Of a stretch of 64,000 nucleotides of DNA, positions 6,302-15,537 are shown one piece after another. Position numbers and translations under genes: made by a program. The notes under the pieces are model-generated. The model did no database searches, was not told the origin of the DNA, and worked only from the letters and a program-made list of their open reading frames with translations. The number at the start of each line of letters is the position of its first letter. The first letter of the stretch is position 1. This stretch comes from an uncultured Dehalococcoidia bacterium. Its GTDB lineage: Bacteria > Chloroflexota > Dehalococcoidia > Lucifugimonadales > Lucifugimonadaceae. The DNA lies in the NCBI GenBank assembly GCA_958295935.1, contig OY282385.1:558001-622000 (forward strand). Reading direction: 5' to 3'.

Positions 6302-7189
6302 ATGATCGTCGACGTTCACACCCACAACCCCACTCACCAGAAAACCGTACCACCCGGTGAAATGCGCTCCGAAAGCGTCATGCGCTCCGGAGAAACCGTC
6401 CAACTCACCAACAGCGTCGACGACTACCTCGCCGCCATGGCCCCCGTGGACAAGGCATTCGTCTTTCCCATAGCCCCGCGCCCCTGGAAAGATAGCGACC
6501 TCGGAGTCCTCGGCGCCCAGGGTTGGCCCGACCATATGAACGGCAACGACGTCGCCGCAGCCGTCGCAAGACACAACCCAGACAAGATCATCCCATTCAT
6601 GTCACTCCACCCCCTGGATCCACACGTCAACGACGAGTACGACCGATGCCTGGGAGACCTAGGCTCCAAGGGCATCAAAATGGGCGCCAACTATCAGGAC
6701 TTCGACCCCAACGGACAGGCAGCATACCGGCTATACGCACGACTCGAAGCCGACGGAATACCCATCATCTGGCACATGGGAACCTCGCCCATGCCAGACG
6801 CACCACTCCTATACGCACACCCACTGACCTTTGATAGAGTCGCCATGGCCTTCCCCAGGCTCAAGATGGTCATGGCACACCTTGGCCACCCCTGGCACGT
6901 CGACACCCTCTCAGTAGTGAGAAAGCACCCAAACGTATGGGCCGACGTCTCAGCACAGTTCTACCGACCATGGTCGTTCTGGAACGGTATGCGACTGTTC
7001 CACGAGTGGGGAGCGACCCACAAGATCCTCTTCGCATCCGACTGGCCGGTAACGCGGCCGCAGGACAACGTCGATCACCTGCGCGGACTTCCCAAATTCG
7101 CCAGGGACCATCACCTGCCGACCATACCGGAAGACGAAATCGAGGGCATCATCAACCGAGACGCAACAGAAGCCCTCGGAGTCTCCTGA
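6302..7189 (+). CDS. Amidohydrolase_2-family TIM-barrel metal hydrolase
   Basis: A 295-aa protein with the amidohydrolase_2 layout: an N-terminal metal-binding H-x-H (VDVHTHNP), a mid-barrel histidine (IPIIWHMGTSPM), VMAHLGHPWHV and a late aspartate (ILFASDWPVTRPQDN). Enzymes of this group hydrolyse or decarboxylate carboxylic and aromatic ring compounds (ACMSD-like). The substrate cannot be deduced. Start ATG 6302 is directly followed by the metal motif. It precedes an MFS carrier gene, so a catabolic uptake/hydrolysis role is possible. Confidence 0.88.
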   Translation: MIVDVHTHNPTHQKTVPPGEMRSESVMRSGETVQLTNSVDDYLAAMAPVDKAFVFPIAPRPWKDSDLGVLGAQGWPDHMNGNDVAAAVARHNPDKIIPFMSLHPLDPHVNDEYDRCLGDLGSKGIKMGANYQDFDPNGQAAYRLYARLEADGIPIIWHMGTSPMPDAPLLYAHPLTFDRVAMAFPRLKMVMAHLGHPWHVDTLSVVRKHPNVWADVSAQFYRPWSFWNGMRLFHEWGATHKILFASDWPVTRPQDNVDHLRGLPKFARDHHLPTIPEDEIEGIINRDATEALGVS

Positions 7190-7333
7190 ATGATCTCGCC
7201 CCGCTCCGAGACGCCCCGCACGTGCCGCGATCTCACGCGCTCCGACCGCGCACCTGGCCGTCCACGCGCCCCCGCGTGCGTGACTGGCCATTGCAAAAGC
7301 CCAGTTGCCAGCCCCTGACGTGAAAACAACCCA

Positions 7334-8632
7334 GTGAGTCTCAAACACAACTCCGAAAAGAAAAATGGCGCCGGCGTTTTCTACGGCTGGTACGTAATCG
7401 GCGCCCTTTTCTTCTCCATGTTCCTCGGCGTCGGAGTCAGACAAGGCTTCGGAATCTTCGTAGAAACTTGGGAAAGAGAGTTTGGAGTATCCGTAGCCAC
7501 CATATCCATCGCTGCCTCCGTGGGATGGTTGGTAAACGGCGTAAGCCAAGTCTTCTTTGGAAGGCTCGTTGACCTCTTCGGCGGACGCATTGTCATAGCT
7601 ATAGGCCTCATAGCAATGGGAATCGGGGCCATGGGAATCGCAGCCGTAGGCAACGTTTTCGGACTCATAGCACTATACGGCCTCGCCGTATCCTTCGCAT
7701 CAGGCGCGCTCTCCGGAGGGCCCCCGGGAGTCGTAGCCGTACGATGGTTCCAAAGAAATCGGGGAAAGGCCATGAGTCTCCTCGCTTCAGGCGGCTCCAT
7801 CGGAGGACTCCTGTTCATACCCTTTCTAACCTACCTATTGATATGGACCGACTGGCGGACGTCATGGCTCATAGCCGGCGCAATCATCCTCGTACTCGGC
7901 GCTCCCGTAGTGTGGTTGGTCGTCAGAAACGACCCCAAGGACCTCGGACAAACCCCCGATGGATCCCAACGGGGATCCCAAAGCTCGTACACCGGCCCTC
8001 AGGACACTCCCCTGGAAGCAAAGACGTGGACGCAGCCCTTTCGTACCGGGCCCATGTGGCAACTCTCACTCGGCTTCTTGGTATGCGGAATAACCACAGG
8101 CTCCATATCCGTCCACTACGTACGGTGGGCCATCTCAGAAGACATCCGACCCGAAACCGCCGCACTCGCCTTTGGCCTGCTCAGCGGCATAAACGCCCTT
8201 GGAGTAATCACCATCGGAAGTTGGTCGGATAAGATCGAAAGGCGGCTGCTATTGGGCGCCGTCTACCTCATACGCGGCATCGCATTCCTGATACTGATAC
8301 TACTCCCCGGCTCCGCAGCCCTATGGGGCTTCGCCATCGCCGGCGGAGCATCCTGGCTCGCCACCGTACCCCTAACCACAGGACTCACCGCAGACGTATA
8401 CGGCATCCGACACCTGGGAACCCTGGTAGGACTCATAAGCATGGCGCACCAGATCGGCGGAGCGCTGGCCGTTTACCTCTTCGGACTCGTTTTCGACCTG
8501 TGGGGAACATACGACCCAGCCTTTGCCGCAGGCGCAATATCTCTGGCCATAGCAGGAATCGTCTCACTCACCATACGAGAAAAGAGGTACTCCACGCGCT
8601 ACGCACAGCCCGCCAGACAACCCGCTCCATAG
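7334..8632 (+). CDS. MFS transporter, monocarboxylate/oxalate-formate-like
   Basis: A 432-aa polytopic membrane protein from GTG 7334. Twelve hydrophobic segments can be followed; the first, YGWYVIGALFFSMFLGVG followed by RQGFGIFV, is typical of the MCT-like/oxalate-formate branch of the major facilitator superfamily. A hydrophilic central loop (about residues 200-235, DPKDLGQTPDGSQ...) separates the two six-helix halves. LFGGRI and GSWSDKIERR resemble the conserved MFS loops. It probably imports an organic acid linked to the flanking amidohydrolase or dehydrogenase, but the substrate is not known. Confidence 0.88.
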   Translation: MSLKHNSEKKNGAGVFYGWYVIGALFFSMFLGVGVRQGFGIFVETWEREFGVSVATISIAASVGWLVNGVSQVFFGRLVDLFGGRIVIAIGLIAMGIGAMGIAAVGNVFGLIALYGLAVSFASGALSGGPPGVVAVRWFQRNRGKAMSLLASGGSIGGLLFIPFLTYLLIWTDWRTSWLIAGAIILVLGAPVVWLVVRNDPKDLGQTPDGSQRGSQSSYTGPQDTPLEAKTWTQPFRTGPMWQLSLGFLVCGITTGSISVHYVRWAISEDIRPETAALAFGLLSGINALGVITIGSWSDKIERRLLLGAVYLIRGIAFLILILLPGSAALWGFAIAGGASWLATVPLTTGLTADVYGIRHLGTLVGLISMAHQIGGALAVYLFGLVFDLWGTYDPAFAAGAISLAIAGIVSLTIREKRYSTRYAQPARQPAP

Positions 8633-8664
8633 AGCGCAATAATTGCAGAATACCGCAGGATCAA

Positions 8665-8859
8665 GTGTCAAACCCCTTGCAAATACTCCTTCATCACTCG
8701 GAAAGCGTAGACCCAACCCTCGCACAATGGATACGCGAACGCATAGACGCCATCACCGGAGTGGGACCAGCCGCCATCGTCGTAGCCATCGGCGCCCTGA
8801 TAGTAGTCTTCCCCATTACACTCGCCTGGATCGCACGACGACGCAAGACCACCGAATGA
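8665..8859 (+). CDS. Small single-span membrane protein, unknown function
   Basis: A 64-aa protein from GTG 8665 with AGGA a few bases upstream. The N-terminal half is a soluble, amphipathic segment (LQILLHHSESVDPTLAQW), followed by one strong transmembrane helix (AAIVVAIGALIVVFPITLAW) and a short positively charged tail ARRRKTTE, predicting an N-out/C-in or C-tail-in topology. It lies 32 bp after the MFS gene and 67 bp before the dehydrogenase gene on the same strand. I do not recognise the family. Confidence 0.6.
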   Translation: MSNPLQILLHHSESVDPTLAQWIRERIDAITGVGPAAIVVAIGALIVVFPITLAWIARRRKTTE

Positions 8860-8926
8860 TCGATTCCCAAAAACGCCATCCGCCAGCATCGCAGCGCGAC
8901 GATGAAGCCCTGAGGTACCTACCCAC

Positions 8927-9970
8927 GTGAATATGAAAGCGGCCCTCGACGACGGACACGGCAGATACCAGGTACAAGAAGTACCCATGCCCAGCATGTT
9001 CCCGGGCGCGGCCCTCATACGCGTTCGACGCACCGGCATATGCGGCTCCGACCTATACCTCACCGATGAGCGCAAAGAACCACAAACTCTCCCCACGGGG
9101 CACGAGGTAGCAGGAGAAATAGTCGAACTGCCGCCAGGCGAGACACGCTTGAAGATAGGCGACCGAGTCGCTATAGAGTCCATAGGCGCAGGACTGTCCT
9201 GCGGAAACTGCTTCTACTGCAACCAGGGCCAACTCAAGCACTGCCGTCATCTCGCCGACGAAACCGGGGGAGGATTCGCCCAATACATGACCCGACGACC
9301 CGCAGGGCTGTTCCCCATAGATGACCGCATGGAATGGACTGACGCCGCCCTCGTGGAACCCATGGCCGTATCCGTTCACGCCGTCCGATACGCACGCATA
9401 CCCCCCGGCAGCGTCGTCGCAGTCGTCGGATCCGCCTCCATAGGCCTCTCATGCATCGCAGCAGCAAAAGCCCTCGGCGCACGACGAGTCATCGCCTCCG
9501 CACGGTATCCACAGCAGCGAAGCGCCGCACAGGCCGTAGGAGCCGACCTCGTCACCGGAACCGAGCCAGGAGAGCTGGAAGACGCATGTAAATCCGCCAC
9601 CAACGGCCTCGGAGCAGACGTCACACTCGAATCCGTAGGCGGCAACCAGGCGGACACACTCCAACAAAGCGTGCGATGCACCCGCACGCAGGGACGAGTC
9701 GTAATCGTCGGAGGAGCAAAATCCCCCCAGCCCTTCGACTTCCTCGAGCCGCTCATCAGAGAAATAGACCTCTTCTCAGCCAACTGCTACTCGATCATCG
9801 ACGGCCGGCACGACTACCAAGTCGCCATAGACCTGCTCGCCTCCGGAAAAGCCCCTTACCGAAACATCGTCACCCACACCGTCTCCCTCGATAACCTACA
9901 GCAGGGATTCGACGCCGCATTCGATAAGTCCAGCGGCTCTATAAAAGTGCACGTCAGCCAACACGACTGA
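8927..9970 (+). CDS. Zinc-dependent alcohol/polyol dehydrogenase (MDR family)
   Basis: A 347-aa medium-chain dehydrogenase; GTG 8927 or ATG 8933 may be the start. The catalytic zinc ligands are visible as Cys in RTGICGSDLYL and His-Glu in TGHEVAGEIVE; the structural zinc site is the four-Cys lobe CGNCFYCNQGQLKHC. The Rossmann motif is VVGSASIGLSCIAAAKALGA. The order is as in threonine/sorbitol dehydrogenases. It would oxidise a secondary alcohol with NAD(P)+; the exact substrate is unknown. It follows the MFS and small membrane genes on the same strand. Confidence 0.9.
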   Translation: MNMKAALDDGHGRYQVQEVPMPSMFPGAALIRVRRTGICGSDLYLTDERKEPQTLPTGHEVAGEIVELPPGETRLKIGDRVAIESIGAGLSCGNCFYCNQGQLKHCRHLADETGGGFAQYMTRRPAGLFPIDDRMEWTDAALVEPMAVSVHAVRYARIPPGSVVAVVGSASIGLSCIAAAKALGARRVIASARYPQQRSAAQAVGADLVTGTEPGELEDACKSATNGLGADVTLESVGGNQADTLQQSVRCTRTQGRVVIVGGAKSPQPFDFLEPLIREIDLFSANCYSIIDGRHDYQVAIDLLASGKAPYRNIVTHTVSLDNLQQGFDAAFDKSSGSIKVHVSQHD

Positions 9971-10006
9971 AGACCCACGCGCACCCACAGCCCGTTAAAC
10001 CTGCCC

Positions 10007-10014
10007 TATACAAT
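10007..10014 (+). promoter_or_regulatory. Possible -10 element before the Eis-type gene
   Basis: TATACAAT lies 53 bp before the start codon at 10068, the same distance as the identical octamer before the Sec-glutaredoxin gene. The shared core is CCTATACAATT. A -35 hexamer is not evident. Confidence 0.3.
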
Positions 10015-10067
10015 TCAACCCTGCCTGGCGCCTTTACTTCACCGCACGTCTCAAGCAGGAGCGTTCA

Positions 10068-11309
10068 ATGCCATTCGAAATCAGACTGAGAACCGAAGAA
10101 GAGGTCGAGCCATACCGACTAGCCGCCGACACCGCCTTCGGTGAAATGCCCTCCTCCAACCCGGCCAGCCTACAAGGCTACAAAGATAGGCACGAGACCG
10201 ACCGGGACTTTGCGGCATTCGACGGAAACCTCATCGTAGGCACCGCCGGCGCATACTCCACCCGGATGACCGTCCCGGGAGGAGCAACCATACCCACCGC
10301 CGCCGTCACGGACGTAACCGTACAGCCAACACACCGACGACGCGGAATCGGCGCCATGATGATGCGAGAGCAACTCCAACAAGTAAGGGAAAGAGGCGAG
10401 CCCGCCGCAGCGCTATGGGCCTCGGAGAGCATCATCTACGGACGATGGGGATACGGCCCGGCAATGCAGCACCACGCCGTCTCCATAGACACCCGACACA
10501 GCCGATTTGACAATCAACGCGAAGCGAGCGGAAACGTACGATTCGTAGACGTCGAGCAGGCCCTGGAAATCTTCCCGACCGTATGGGACAGGGCAATGTC
10601 AACCTGGCCTGGATTCATGACCCGCAAAGCCGCCCTGTGGGAACGGGAAATCAGGGGCATAGACCAGATGAAGAGGCCCGGCATGAGCCGGCCAGGAGAT
10701 GACACCCCCTTCTTCATCCTCTACGAGGAAGATGGAAGCCCGGGCGGATACGCCTTCTACAGGACCGCCTACCCATCCGACCCCGAACGAAGAGGCATAG
10801 CCATCAAGGAGTTCGTAGCCGTCACGGAAGCCGCACATGCAGCGCTATGGAGATTCTGCTTCGACATCGACCTGGTATGGCAGGTCTCATGCCAATCCGT
10901 GCCCGTGGATGACCAACTGTGGTGGATGCTCGCAGACCCCCGCCGCCTGAACCGCACCCCCAACGACGCCATATGGCTGCGCATAGTAGACCCGCCCGCC
11001 GCCCTATCAGCCAGAAGATACGCACTGCCAGGAAAACTCGTCATCGAAATAGTTGACCAATTCTGCCCATGGGCAGGCGGACGGTTCGAACTTGATTCAG
11101 ACGAGGACGGAGCCGTCTGCAGACCCACCAGTCAGCAACCCGACCTCGCCATGGGCCCAGCAGAAATCGCCGCCGCATACCTCGGAGGAGCACGCTTCAC
11201 CACCATGGCGCGCGCCGCACGCATTGAAGAACGCTCCGAAGGCGCCCTCAAGAAAGCCGACATCATGTTCTCCACCCAAAAAGCCCCCTGGTGCCCCCTG
11301 GAATTTTGA
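10068..11309 (+). CDS. Eis-type GNAT N-acetyltransferase
   Basis: A 413-aa protein of the Eis family: an N-terminal GNAT domain with the acetyl-CoA-binding motif QPTHRRRGIGAMMMREQ near residue 90, a second degenerate GNAT domain (about 150-290), and a sterol-carrier-like C-terminal domain. In Eis the free C-terminal carboxylate of a terminal Phe acts in catalysis; this protein also ends in Phe (CPLEF). Family members acetylate aminoglycosides or other amines; the native substrate here is unknown. ATG 10068 is preceded by AGCAGGAGCG. The stop codon sits in the loop of a terminator hairpin. Confidence 0.88.
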   Translation: MPFEIRLRTEEEVEPYRLAADTAFGEMPSSNPASLQGYKDRHETDRDFAAFDGNLIVGTAGAYSTRMTVPGGATIPTAAVTDVTVQPTHRRRGIGAMMMREQLQQVRERGEPAAALWASESIIYGRWGYGPAMQHHAVSIDTRHSRFDNQREASGNVRFVDVEQALEIFPTVWDRAMSTWPGFMTRKAALWEREIRGIDQMKRPGMSRPGDDTPFFILYEEDGSPGGYAFYRTAYPSDPERRGIAIKEFVAVTEAAHAALWRFCFDIDLVWQVSCQSVPVDDQLWWMLADPRRLNRTPNDAIWLRIVDPPAALSARRYALPGKLVIEIVDQFCPWAGGRFELDSDEDGAVCRPTSQQPDLAMGPAEIAAAYLGGARFTTMARAARIEERSEGALKKADIMFSTQKAPWCPLEF

Positions 11310-11320
11310 TTCCAGGGGGC
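11293..11320 (+). terminator. Hairpin terminator at the end of the Eis-type gene
   Basis: GCCCCCTGGAAT and its exact complement form a 12-bp stem with a four-base loop TTTG. The gene's TGA (11307-11309) overlaps the loop and the 3' arm. It separates the gene from the convergent mannonate-dehydratase-like gene. No strong U-tract follows on either strand. Confidence 0.7.
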
Positions 11321-11382
11321 GCAGACCACACCGCTATCTAAACCCTCCAGCCTGATGAAAGCCACTGTCACACACCCCGAGC

Positions 11383-12348
11383 CTACTTGCTCACCGCCTC
11401 GATCATCGCCTGGATGTAGCCGTTAGCGAACGCCCTCCCCCGGTGCCCCCAGGAAGTGTCCCCATGCGTATGGGGAACGTGGTCGTCGATGAAGAAACCC
11501 TTGTAGCCCGCCTCATGGTACGTCCGCATCGCACGGTACATGTCAACGTGACCCGTGTTGATGAACTCCTCGTGGAAACTCTCCGGGTTGGGACGTGACA
11601 CATTCCGGAAGTGCACGTACAGGATCCTGTCGCGCTCCACCATCTCCCTGATGAACCCGTAGATGTTGTCACCTGCAGAGTCGGCCATCTCCGAAATCGT
11701 CCCCTGACAGAACTCTATCGCGTTGTGCGGAGAATCCACGATGGCCAGATAGCGGCGATAGTTGTCATAGGAACGGAAAAGTTGCGGAATGCCGCCCAGA
11801 GACTCCACCGGAGGATCGCAAGGGTGAATCCCCAGACGAATGCCCGCCTCCTCGGCAACCGGAGTGATCACCCTGATCCAGTACTCCAGGTTCTCCCACA
11901 TCTCATCCTCCGTATATTCCCGGTCGTGCGTCCAAGGCATCCTGCGGGCAGCCTCATAGTCGAACGCCGTGGCCATCGCCCCGCCCCGGATCGCAATCTC
12001 CGGCGTTCTCCACACCATCGAAGGCATCCAGTGGTAACCAAAGATCGGAATGCCCGCACGAGCCATGTTGCGGATAGTGATGACCATCTTCTCGATCTGC
12101 TCATCACGCCTGGGCCCGTTCAGCATGATGTGGTCGTAAAAGGGAATCGGAACGTTCTCGATAGCCGAGAGATTCATCCCATACTCCTCCACCTTCAGCC
12201 TCAACTTCACCAGATCCTGAAGAGCCCACGTACCGTCGTAGGAGGGCAAGGAGTCAGTACTCGGAATGATGTCAGTCGCGCCAAACTGCTGCGCATACAG
12301 AAGCGAATCGCGCGTCGGAGCTATACCGCTCCCAAAACCTGCCCGCAT
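11383..12348 (-). CDS. Mannonate dehydratase-like TIM-barrel protein
   Basis: A 321-aa TIM-barrel protein of the UxuA family, which dehydrates D-mannonate to 2-keto-3-deoxygluconate. ATG 12348 is chosen because AAGGAGG lies 7 nt upstream; a longer frame to 12537 has no supporting signal. Metal-site and family segments are GIRLGIHPCDPP, AIVDSPHNAIEFCQGTIS, ILYVHFRNVSRP and FFIDDHVPHTHGDTSW, giving the Mn-binding Cys/His/Asp set. Family length is usually 350-400 aa, so this is a compact member. No other hexuronate gene adjoins it. Confidence 0.82.
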   Translation of the reverse strand: MRAGFGSGIAPTRDSLLYAQQFGATDIIPSTDSLPSYDGTWALQDLVKLRLKVEEYGMNLSAIENVPIPFYDHIMLNGPRRDEQIEKMVITIRNMARAGIPIFGYHWMPSMVWRTPEIAIRGGAMATAFDYEAARRMPWTHDREYTEDEMWENLEYWIRVITPVAEEAGIRLGIHPCDPPVESLGGIPQLFRSYDNYRRYLAIVDSPHNAIEFCQGTISEMADSAGDNIYGFIREMVERDRILYVHFRNVSRPNPESFHEEFINTGHVDMYRAMRTYHEAGYKGFFIDDHVPHTHGDTSWGHRGRAFANGYIQAMIEAVSK

Positions 12349-12674
12349 GAGCATCCCTCCTTGAGAACTACTACACGCCGCATCCGTGCCCATCCTACAC
12401 CCCCAATCCCGCCAAACGCCGCGCCGCCATCCCTGGCTTTCTCCGGAGTCCGGAAACGCAGGGGAGAGGCAATCCACCATCGGCAAACACGCCAAATCCC
12501 CGGCGCGCTCAAATCTACGGGCAAATCCTAACACCAAAATCGCCGCAAGATCCAGACCCCGACCCTCCCCGGCCCTTTCGAGCCTTCCTCGATACCGCGA
12601 ATCCCCAATCCCCTACCTAGTCCATACCCAACCCAAGATCCCCCTTTCTTGGCTCCCCCGGTAGCATAGAATAG

Positions 12675-13262
12675 GTGCCCATGGTTCCTGCATATTCAGA
12701 CGTCGGCCTCAAGGAATGGGCCGTAACAGTCGAGGCTCTAGCCCGGGGCGAGCAGGTCGTGCTGCTCCGAAAAGGCGGGCTCAGGGAAGGCTCACCCGCC
12801 TTCGAGGTCCTACACGACCAGTTCTTCCTATACCCCACCCAATACCACCAGGGCGCAGAACTGCTCAAGCCCGAAGCCCACAAACTGCTGGAAGCCGCAG
12901 GCGGCGAGCCGGACGACCCCATCGTTACCCTGGGCGTGTTCGCCGAAATACAGGAAACGCGCCAGATCACCAACCCCCACGCACTGCGCGCGCTCGACCC
13001 CTTCCACGTCTGGAGCGCCGATTACGTCGAGACACGGCTCCGATGGAAACCCAGACAGCCCCTCACTGCCCTGATACTACGATGCCACTTACTCCAACAG
13101 CCCCAAGCCTTGACCGTCATGGAAGAGTACGGCGGATGCAGCTCCTGGGTGAAATTCATCGAGGAGTACCCCGTAGGCGTGACCTCCCCGGCGCTGAACG
13201 ACCGACGATTCAACGCACAACTCGCCAAAATTCACAAAGCCCTTTCCCGCGCTGACCCCTGA
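12675..13262 (+). CDS. DUF1802 family protein
   Basis: A 195-aa soluble protein matching DUF1802: an N-terminal LKEWAVTVEALARGEQVVL, then LLRKGGLREGSPAF, FFLYPTQYHQ, and a later block LILRCHLLQQPQALTVME. The function of the family is unknown. Start GTG 12675 has a second in-frame ATG at 12681. It converges on the EVE-domain gene with 42 bp between the stops. Confidence 0.85.
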   Translation: MPMVPAYSDVGLKEWAVTVEALARGEQVVLLRKGGLREGSPAFEVLHDQFFLYPTQYHQGAELLKPEAHKLLEAAGGEPDDPIVTLGVFAEIQETRQITNPHALRALDPFHVWSADYVETRLRWKPRQPLTALILRCHLLQQPQALTVMEEYGGCSSWVKFIEEYPVGVTSPALNDRRFNAQLAKIHKALSRADP

Positions 13263-13304
13263 GCCGCATCATCCACGGTGGCAGCGACCGACGCGACGCA
13301 CGAT

Positions 13305-13856
13305 TCAGGATCTCGCCCCGGCCCCATGCCGCCCGCGACCGACGCGAGAACCGCGCCCGGAGCGGCGCCTTGAACCCCTGCCGCGCCCAGCCCCGCCCTC
13401 CGAACCGCCCATCTTCTGCAACCGCTGCATCTCGCTTTCGAGCAGATTGAAGTCCCGCTGCGGGATGATGTGAATCATCCCAAAGAAGGCAAGATCCCAA
13501 CGCTCAGGCGCCCACTTCTTTACGTACTCAAGCGTAGGACCGATCTGAGAAGCCTCGATGTACTGACTCTCATCCAGCACAATGTCCGCAGACAACTCCA
13601 CGCGATGAGGAAACGTCTCCTTCGAGAGGTGGTGCTTCCAGATCCGAGAGCCATCACGGAAATGACCGGAAGTTACAGTCGCCGTAGCCGCGAACTTGCG
13701 CACACCCCTTACGTAGTACACAACCCGGTCGTCAGAAGCCATTCGCACCGCCCTGCGCCGGTTCCCGCTGTCTATACCCTGCACGTCAAAGCCCCTCGAC
13801 CTCGTGATGTTGAAATTCTCGAGGCTCAGAGACAGCATCCAATACGTCTTTCCCAT
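13305..13856 (-). CDS. EVE-domain protein with a basic low-complexity tail
   Basis: From ATG 13856 the protein begins YWMLSLSLENFNITRSRGFDVQGID, followed by VVYYVRGVRKFAATATV and DLAFFGMIHIIPQRDF, matching the EVE (PUA-like) fold that binds modified nucleobases. It is about 183 aa; the EVE domain ends near residue 145 and the rest is a Gly/Arg/Ser-rich tail, plausible for nucleic-acid contact. EVE proteins often occur near restriction systems, though here the restriction-modification pair is 8 kb away. Confidence 0.8.
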   Translation of the reverse strand: MGKTYWMLSLSLENFNITRSRGFDVQGIDSGNRRRAVRMASDDRVVYYVRGVRKFAATATVTSGHFRDGSRIWKHHLSKETFPHRVELSADIVLDESQYIEASQIGPTLEYVKKWAPERWDLAFFGMIHIIPQRDFNLLESEMQRLQKMGGSEGGAGRGRGSRRRSGRGSRVGRGRHGAGARS

Positions 13857-14080
13857 AGCTCTCCAATAGTCCAATCGGCTCAGCGGCCGCCGGAAGACCC
13901 GCGCGCCGGGCCAATGATACATAACACCGCCGCTTTAACCCGACTTCCCAAAGGGCAGCCAGCACCGCGGCCAAGCTCACCCGCCGACAACGCCCGCAGT
14001 CAGCCATAGATCCCTGCGAAAGCCGAGACCCGCACTGTATCCTTGCACCTTGCACACAAAGATACACGCGGGCAGGTCAC

Positions 14081-14602
14081 GTGAGCCAACAGCAACCGGA
14101 AAATGACATAGCGGCAAGAGTCGAAGCCGAACTAACCGCCTTGGGCATCGAGTACCAAGTTCTCCACATCGACCCCGCATACGCAGACACCGCCGCCTTC
14201 TGCCAAATGTACGGCTATCGACCGCAAGAGTCCGCCAACACCATCATCGTCGCATCCAGACGGCAGCCCCGACAATTCTGCGCCTGCGTGGTTTTGGCCA
14301 ACACCAGAATCGACGTGAACCACGCAGTCCGAAGACTGATGGGAATACGACGCCTCTCATTCGCAAGCGCAGAGGACACCGCCAGCCTAACCGGCATGGA
14401 GATAGGCGGAGTAACCCCCTTTGCACTGCCCAAGGCGCTGCCCCTGTTCGTAGATTCGCGCCTCATGACAGCCGAGTTCGTCATACTCGGCGGCGGAGGC
14501 AGGTCAACCAAGATAAAAGTGGCCCCGGACGTCTTCCAACGCATGACCCAGGCCACGGTAGTAGAAGGCCTGGCGATGCCGCACCCAGCCACAGACGGAT
14601 AG
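14081..14602 (+). CDS. YbaK/EbsC family aminoacyl-tRNA deacylase-like protein
   Basis: A 173-aa protein from GTG 14081. It has the YbaK/ProX arrangement: ARVEAELTALGIEYQVL at the N-terminus, a block ANTIIVASRRQPRQFCACVV carrying the expected region for the conserved lysine (here Arg), and the C-terminal GVTPFALPKALPLFVD with EFVILGGGGRSTKIKV. Family members clear mischarged Cys- or Ala-tRNAPro. It converges with pstA, 29 bp apart. Confidence 0.85.
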   Translation: MSQQQPENDIAARVEAELTALGIEYQVLHIDPAYADTAAFCQMYGYRPQESANTIIVASRRQPRQFCACVVLANTRIDVNHAVRRLMGIRRLSFASAEDTASLTGMEIGGVTPFALPKALPLFVDSRLMTAEFVILGGGGRSTKIKVAPDVFQRMTQATVVEGLAMPHPATDG

Positions 14603-14631
14603 CCGCGCCCTCCAAGCGGACGCCGACCCTC

Positions 14632-15537
14632 TCACTCCTCCCGGCGCCGTTGGTACTTGACGCGAATCCAGATCGCCAACGCGTTCATCGCCAGCAGCAT
14701 TATCAGCAGAACGATGATCCCCGCAGCGGCTATGCCTCGAAACCCGGCCTGCGGCTGAGCAACCCACGTGAATATCTGCAGCGGCAAAACCGTAAAGCGC
14801 GAACCCGGGTCCGTAGGAACGAACGTGAGAAACACAAGGGCGCTGATCATCAAAATCGGCGCCGACTCCCCGATCGCCCTGGAAAGAGCCAGGATAACCC
14901 CGCTCATGATACCGGGCACAGCCTCCGGCAAAACTATCGTCTTCACCACCTGCCAACGAGTCGCACCCATCGCAAGCGCCGCATCACGATAACTACCTGG
15001 AACCGCACGTATCGACTCCTGAGAGGCGATTATCACTATCGGAAGTACCAGAAGAGTCAGCGTCAGAGCGCCTGCCACCACGCTCCGGCCCATGTTCAAT
15101 GAAAACACGAATAGCGACAGACCCAGCAGACCGTAGATGATCGAAGGCACCCCCGCCAAATTTGAAATGTTCAACTGGATCAGACGAGCGTACCAGCGCC
15201 GACCCGCAAACTCCTCCAGGAAAACAGCCGTACCCACTCCAACCGGTATCGTGAAGAGGCCCGTCATCACCATGATCCACGCCGTCCCCGCAAGCGGCGC
15301 AAGGATGCCCGCCTGCTCCGGCTTCCGGGATGCGTAACTGGTGATGAAATGCCAATTCAGCCAGGGAATCCCGTCAACCAAAGTGTCCACCAACAGCGTC
15401 AACAAACCCGCAATGCCAATGAGTATCGCCAGCACGAACACACCCAGGAACAAGCGGTCTCGCCAAACCTTGCGAACCTTGCCGCGCCTGACCGTGCGGC
15501 GAGCCTCCGAGCGGGCTACCTCACCTATGCTCCTCAT
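14632..15537 (-). CDS. pstA: Phosphate ABC transporter permease PstA
   Basis: A 301-aa membrane protein with six hydrophobic spans and the binding-protein-dependent permease loop AMGATRWQVVKTIVLPEAVPG that contacts the ATPase. Start ATG 15537 overlaps the pstC stop (ATGA), indicating translational coupling. N-terminal SEARRTVRRGKVRKVWRDR is a cytoplasmic basic segment before the first helix. pstB, phoU and pstS are not downstream: the next gene is the convergent YbaK gene. Confidence 0.92.
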   Translation of the reverse strand: MRSIGEVARSEARRTVRRGKVRKVWRDRLFLGVFVLAILIGIAGLLTLLVDTLVDGIPWLNWHFITSYASRKPEQAGILAPLAGTAWIMVMTGLFTIPVGVGTAVFLEEFAGRRWYARLIQLNISNLAGVPSIIYGLLGLSLFVFSLNMGRSVVAGALTLTLLVLPIVIIASQESIRAVPGSYRDAALAMGATRWQVVKTIVLPEAVPGIMSGVILALSRAIGESAPILMISALVFLTFVPTDPGSRFTVLPLQIFTWVAQPQAGFRGIAAAGIIVLLIMLLAMNALAIWIRVKYQRRREE

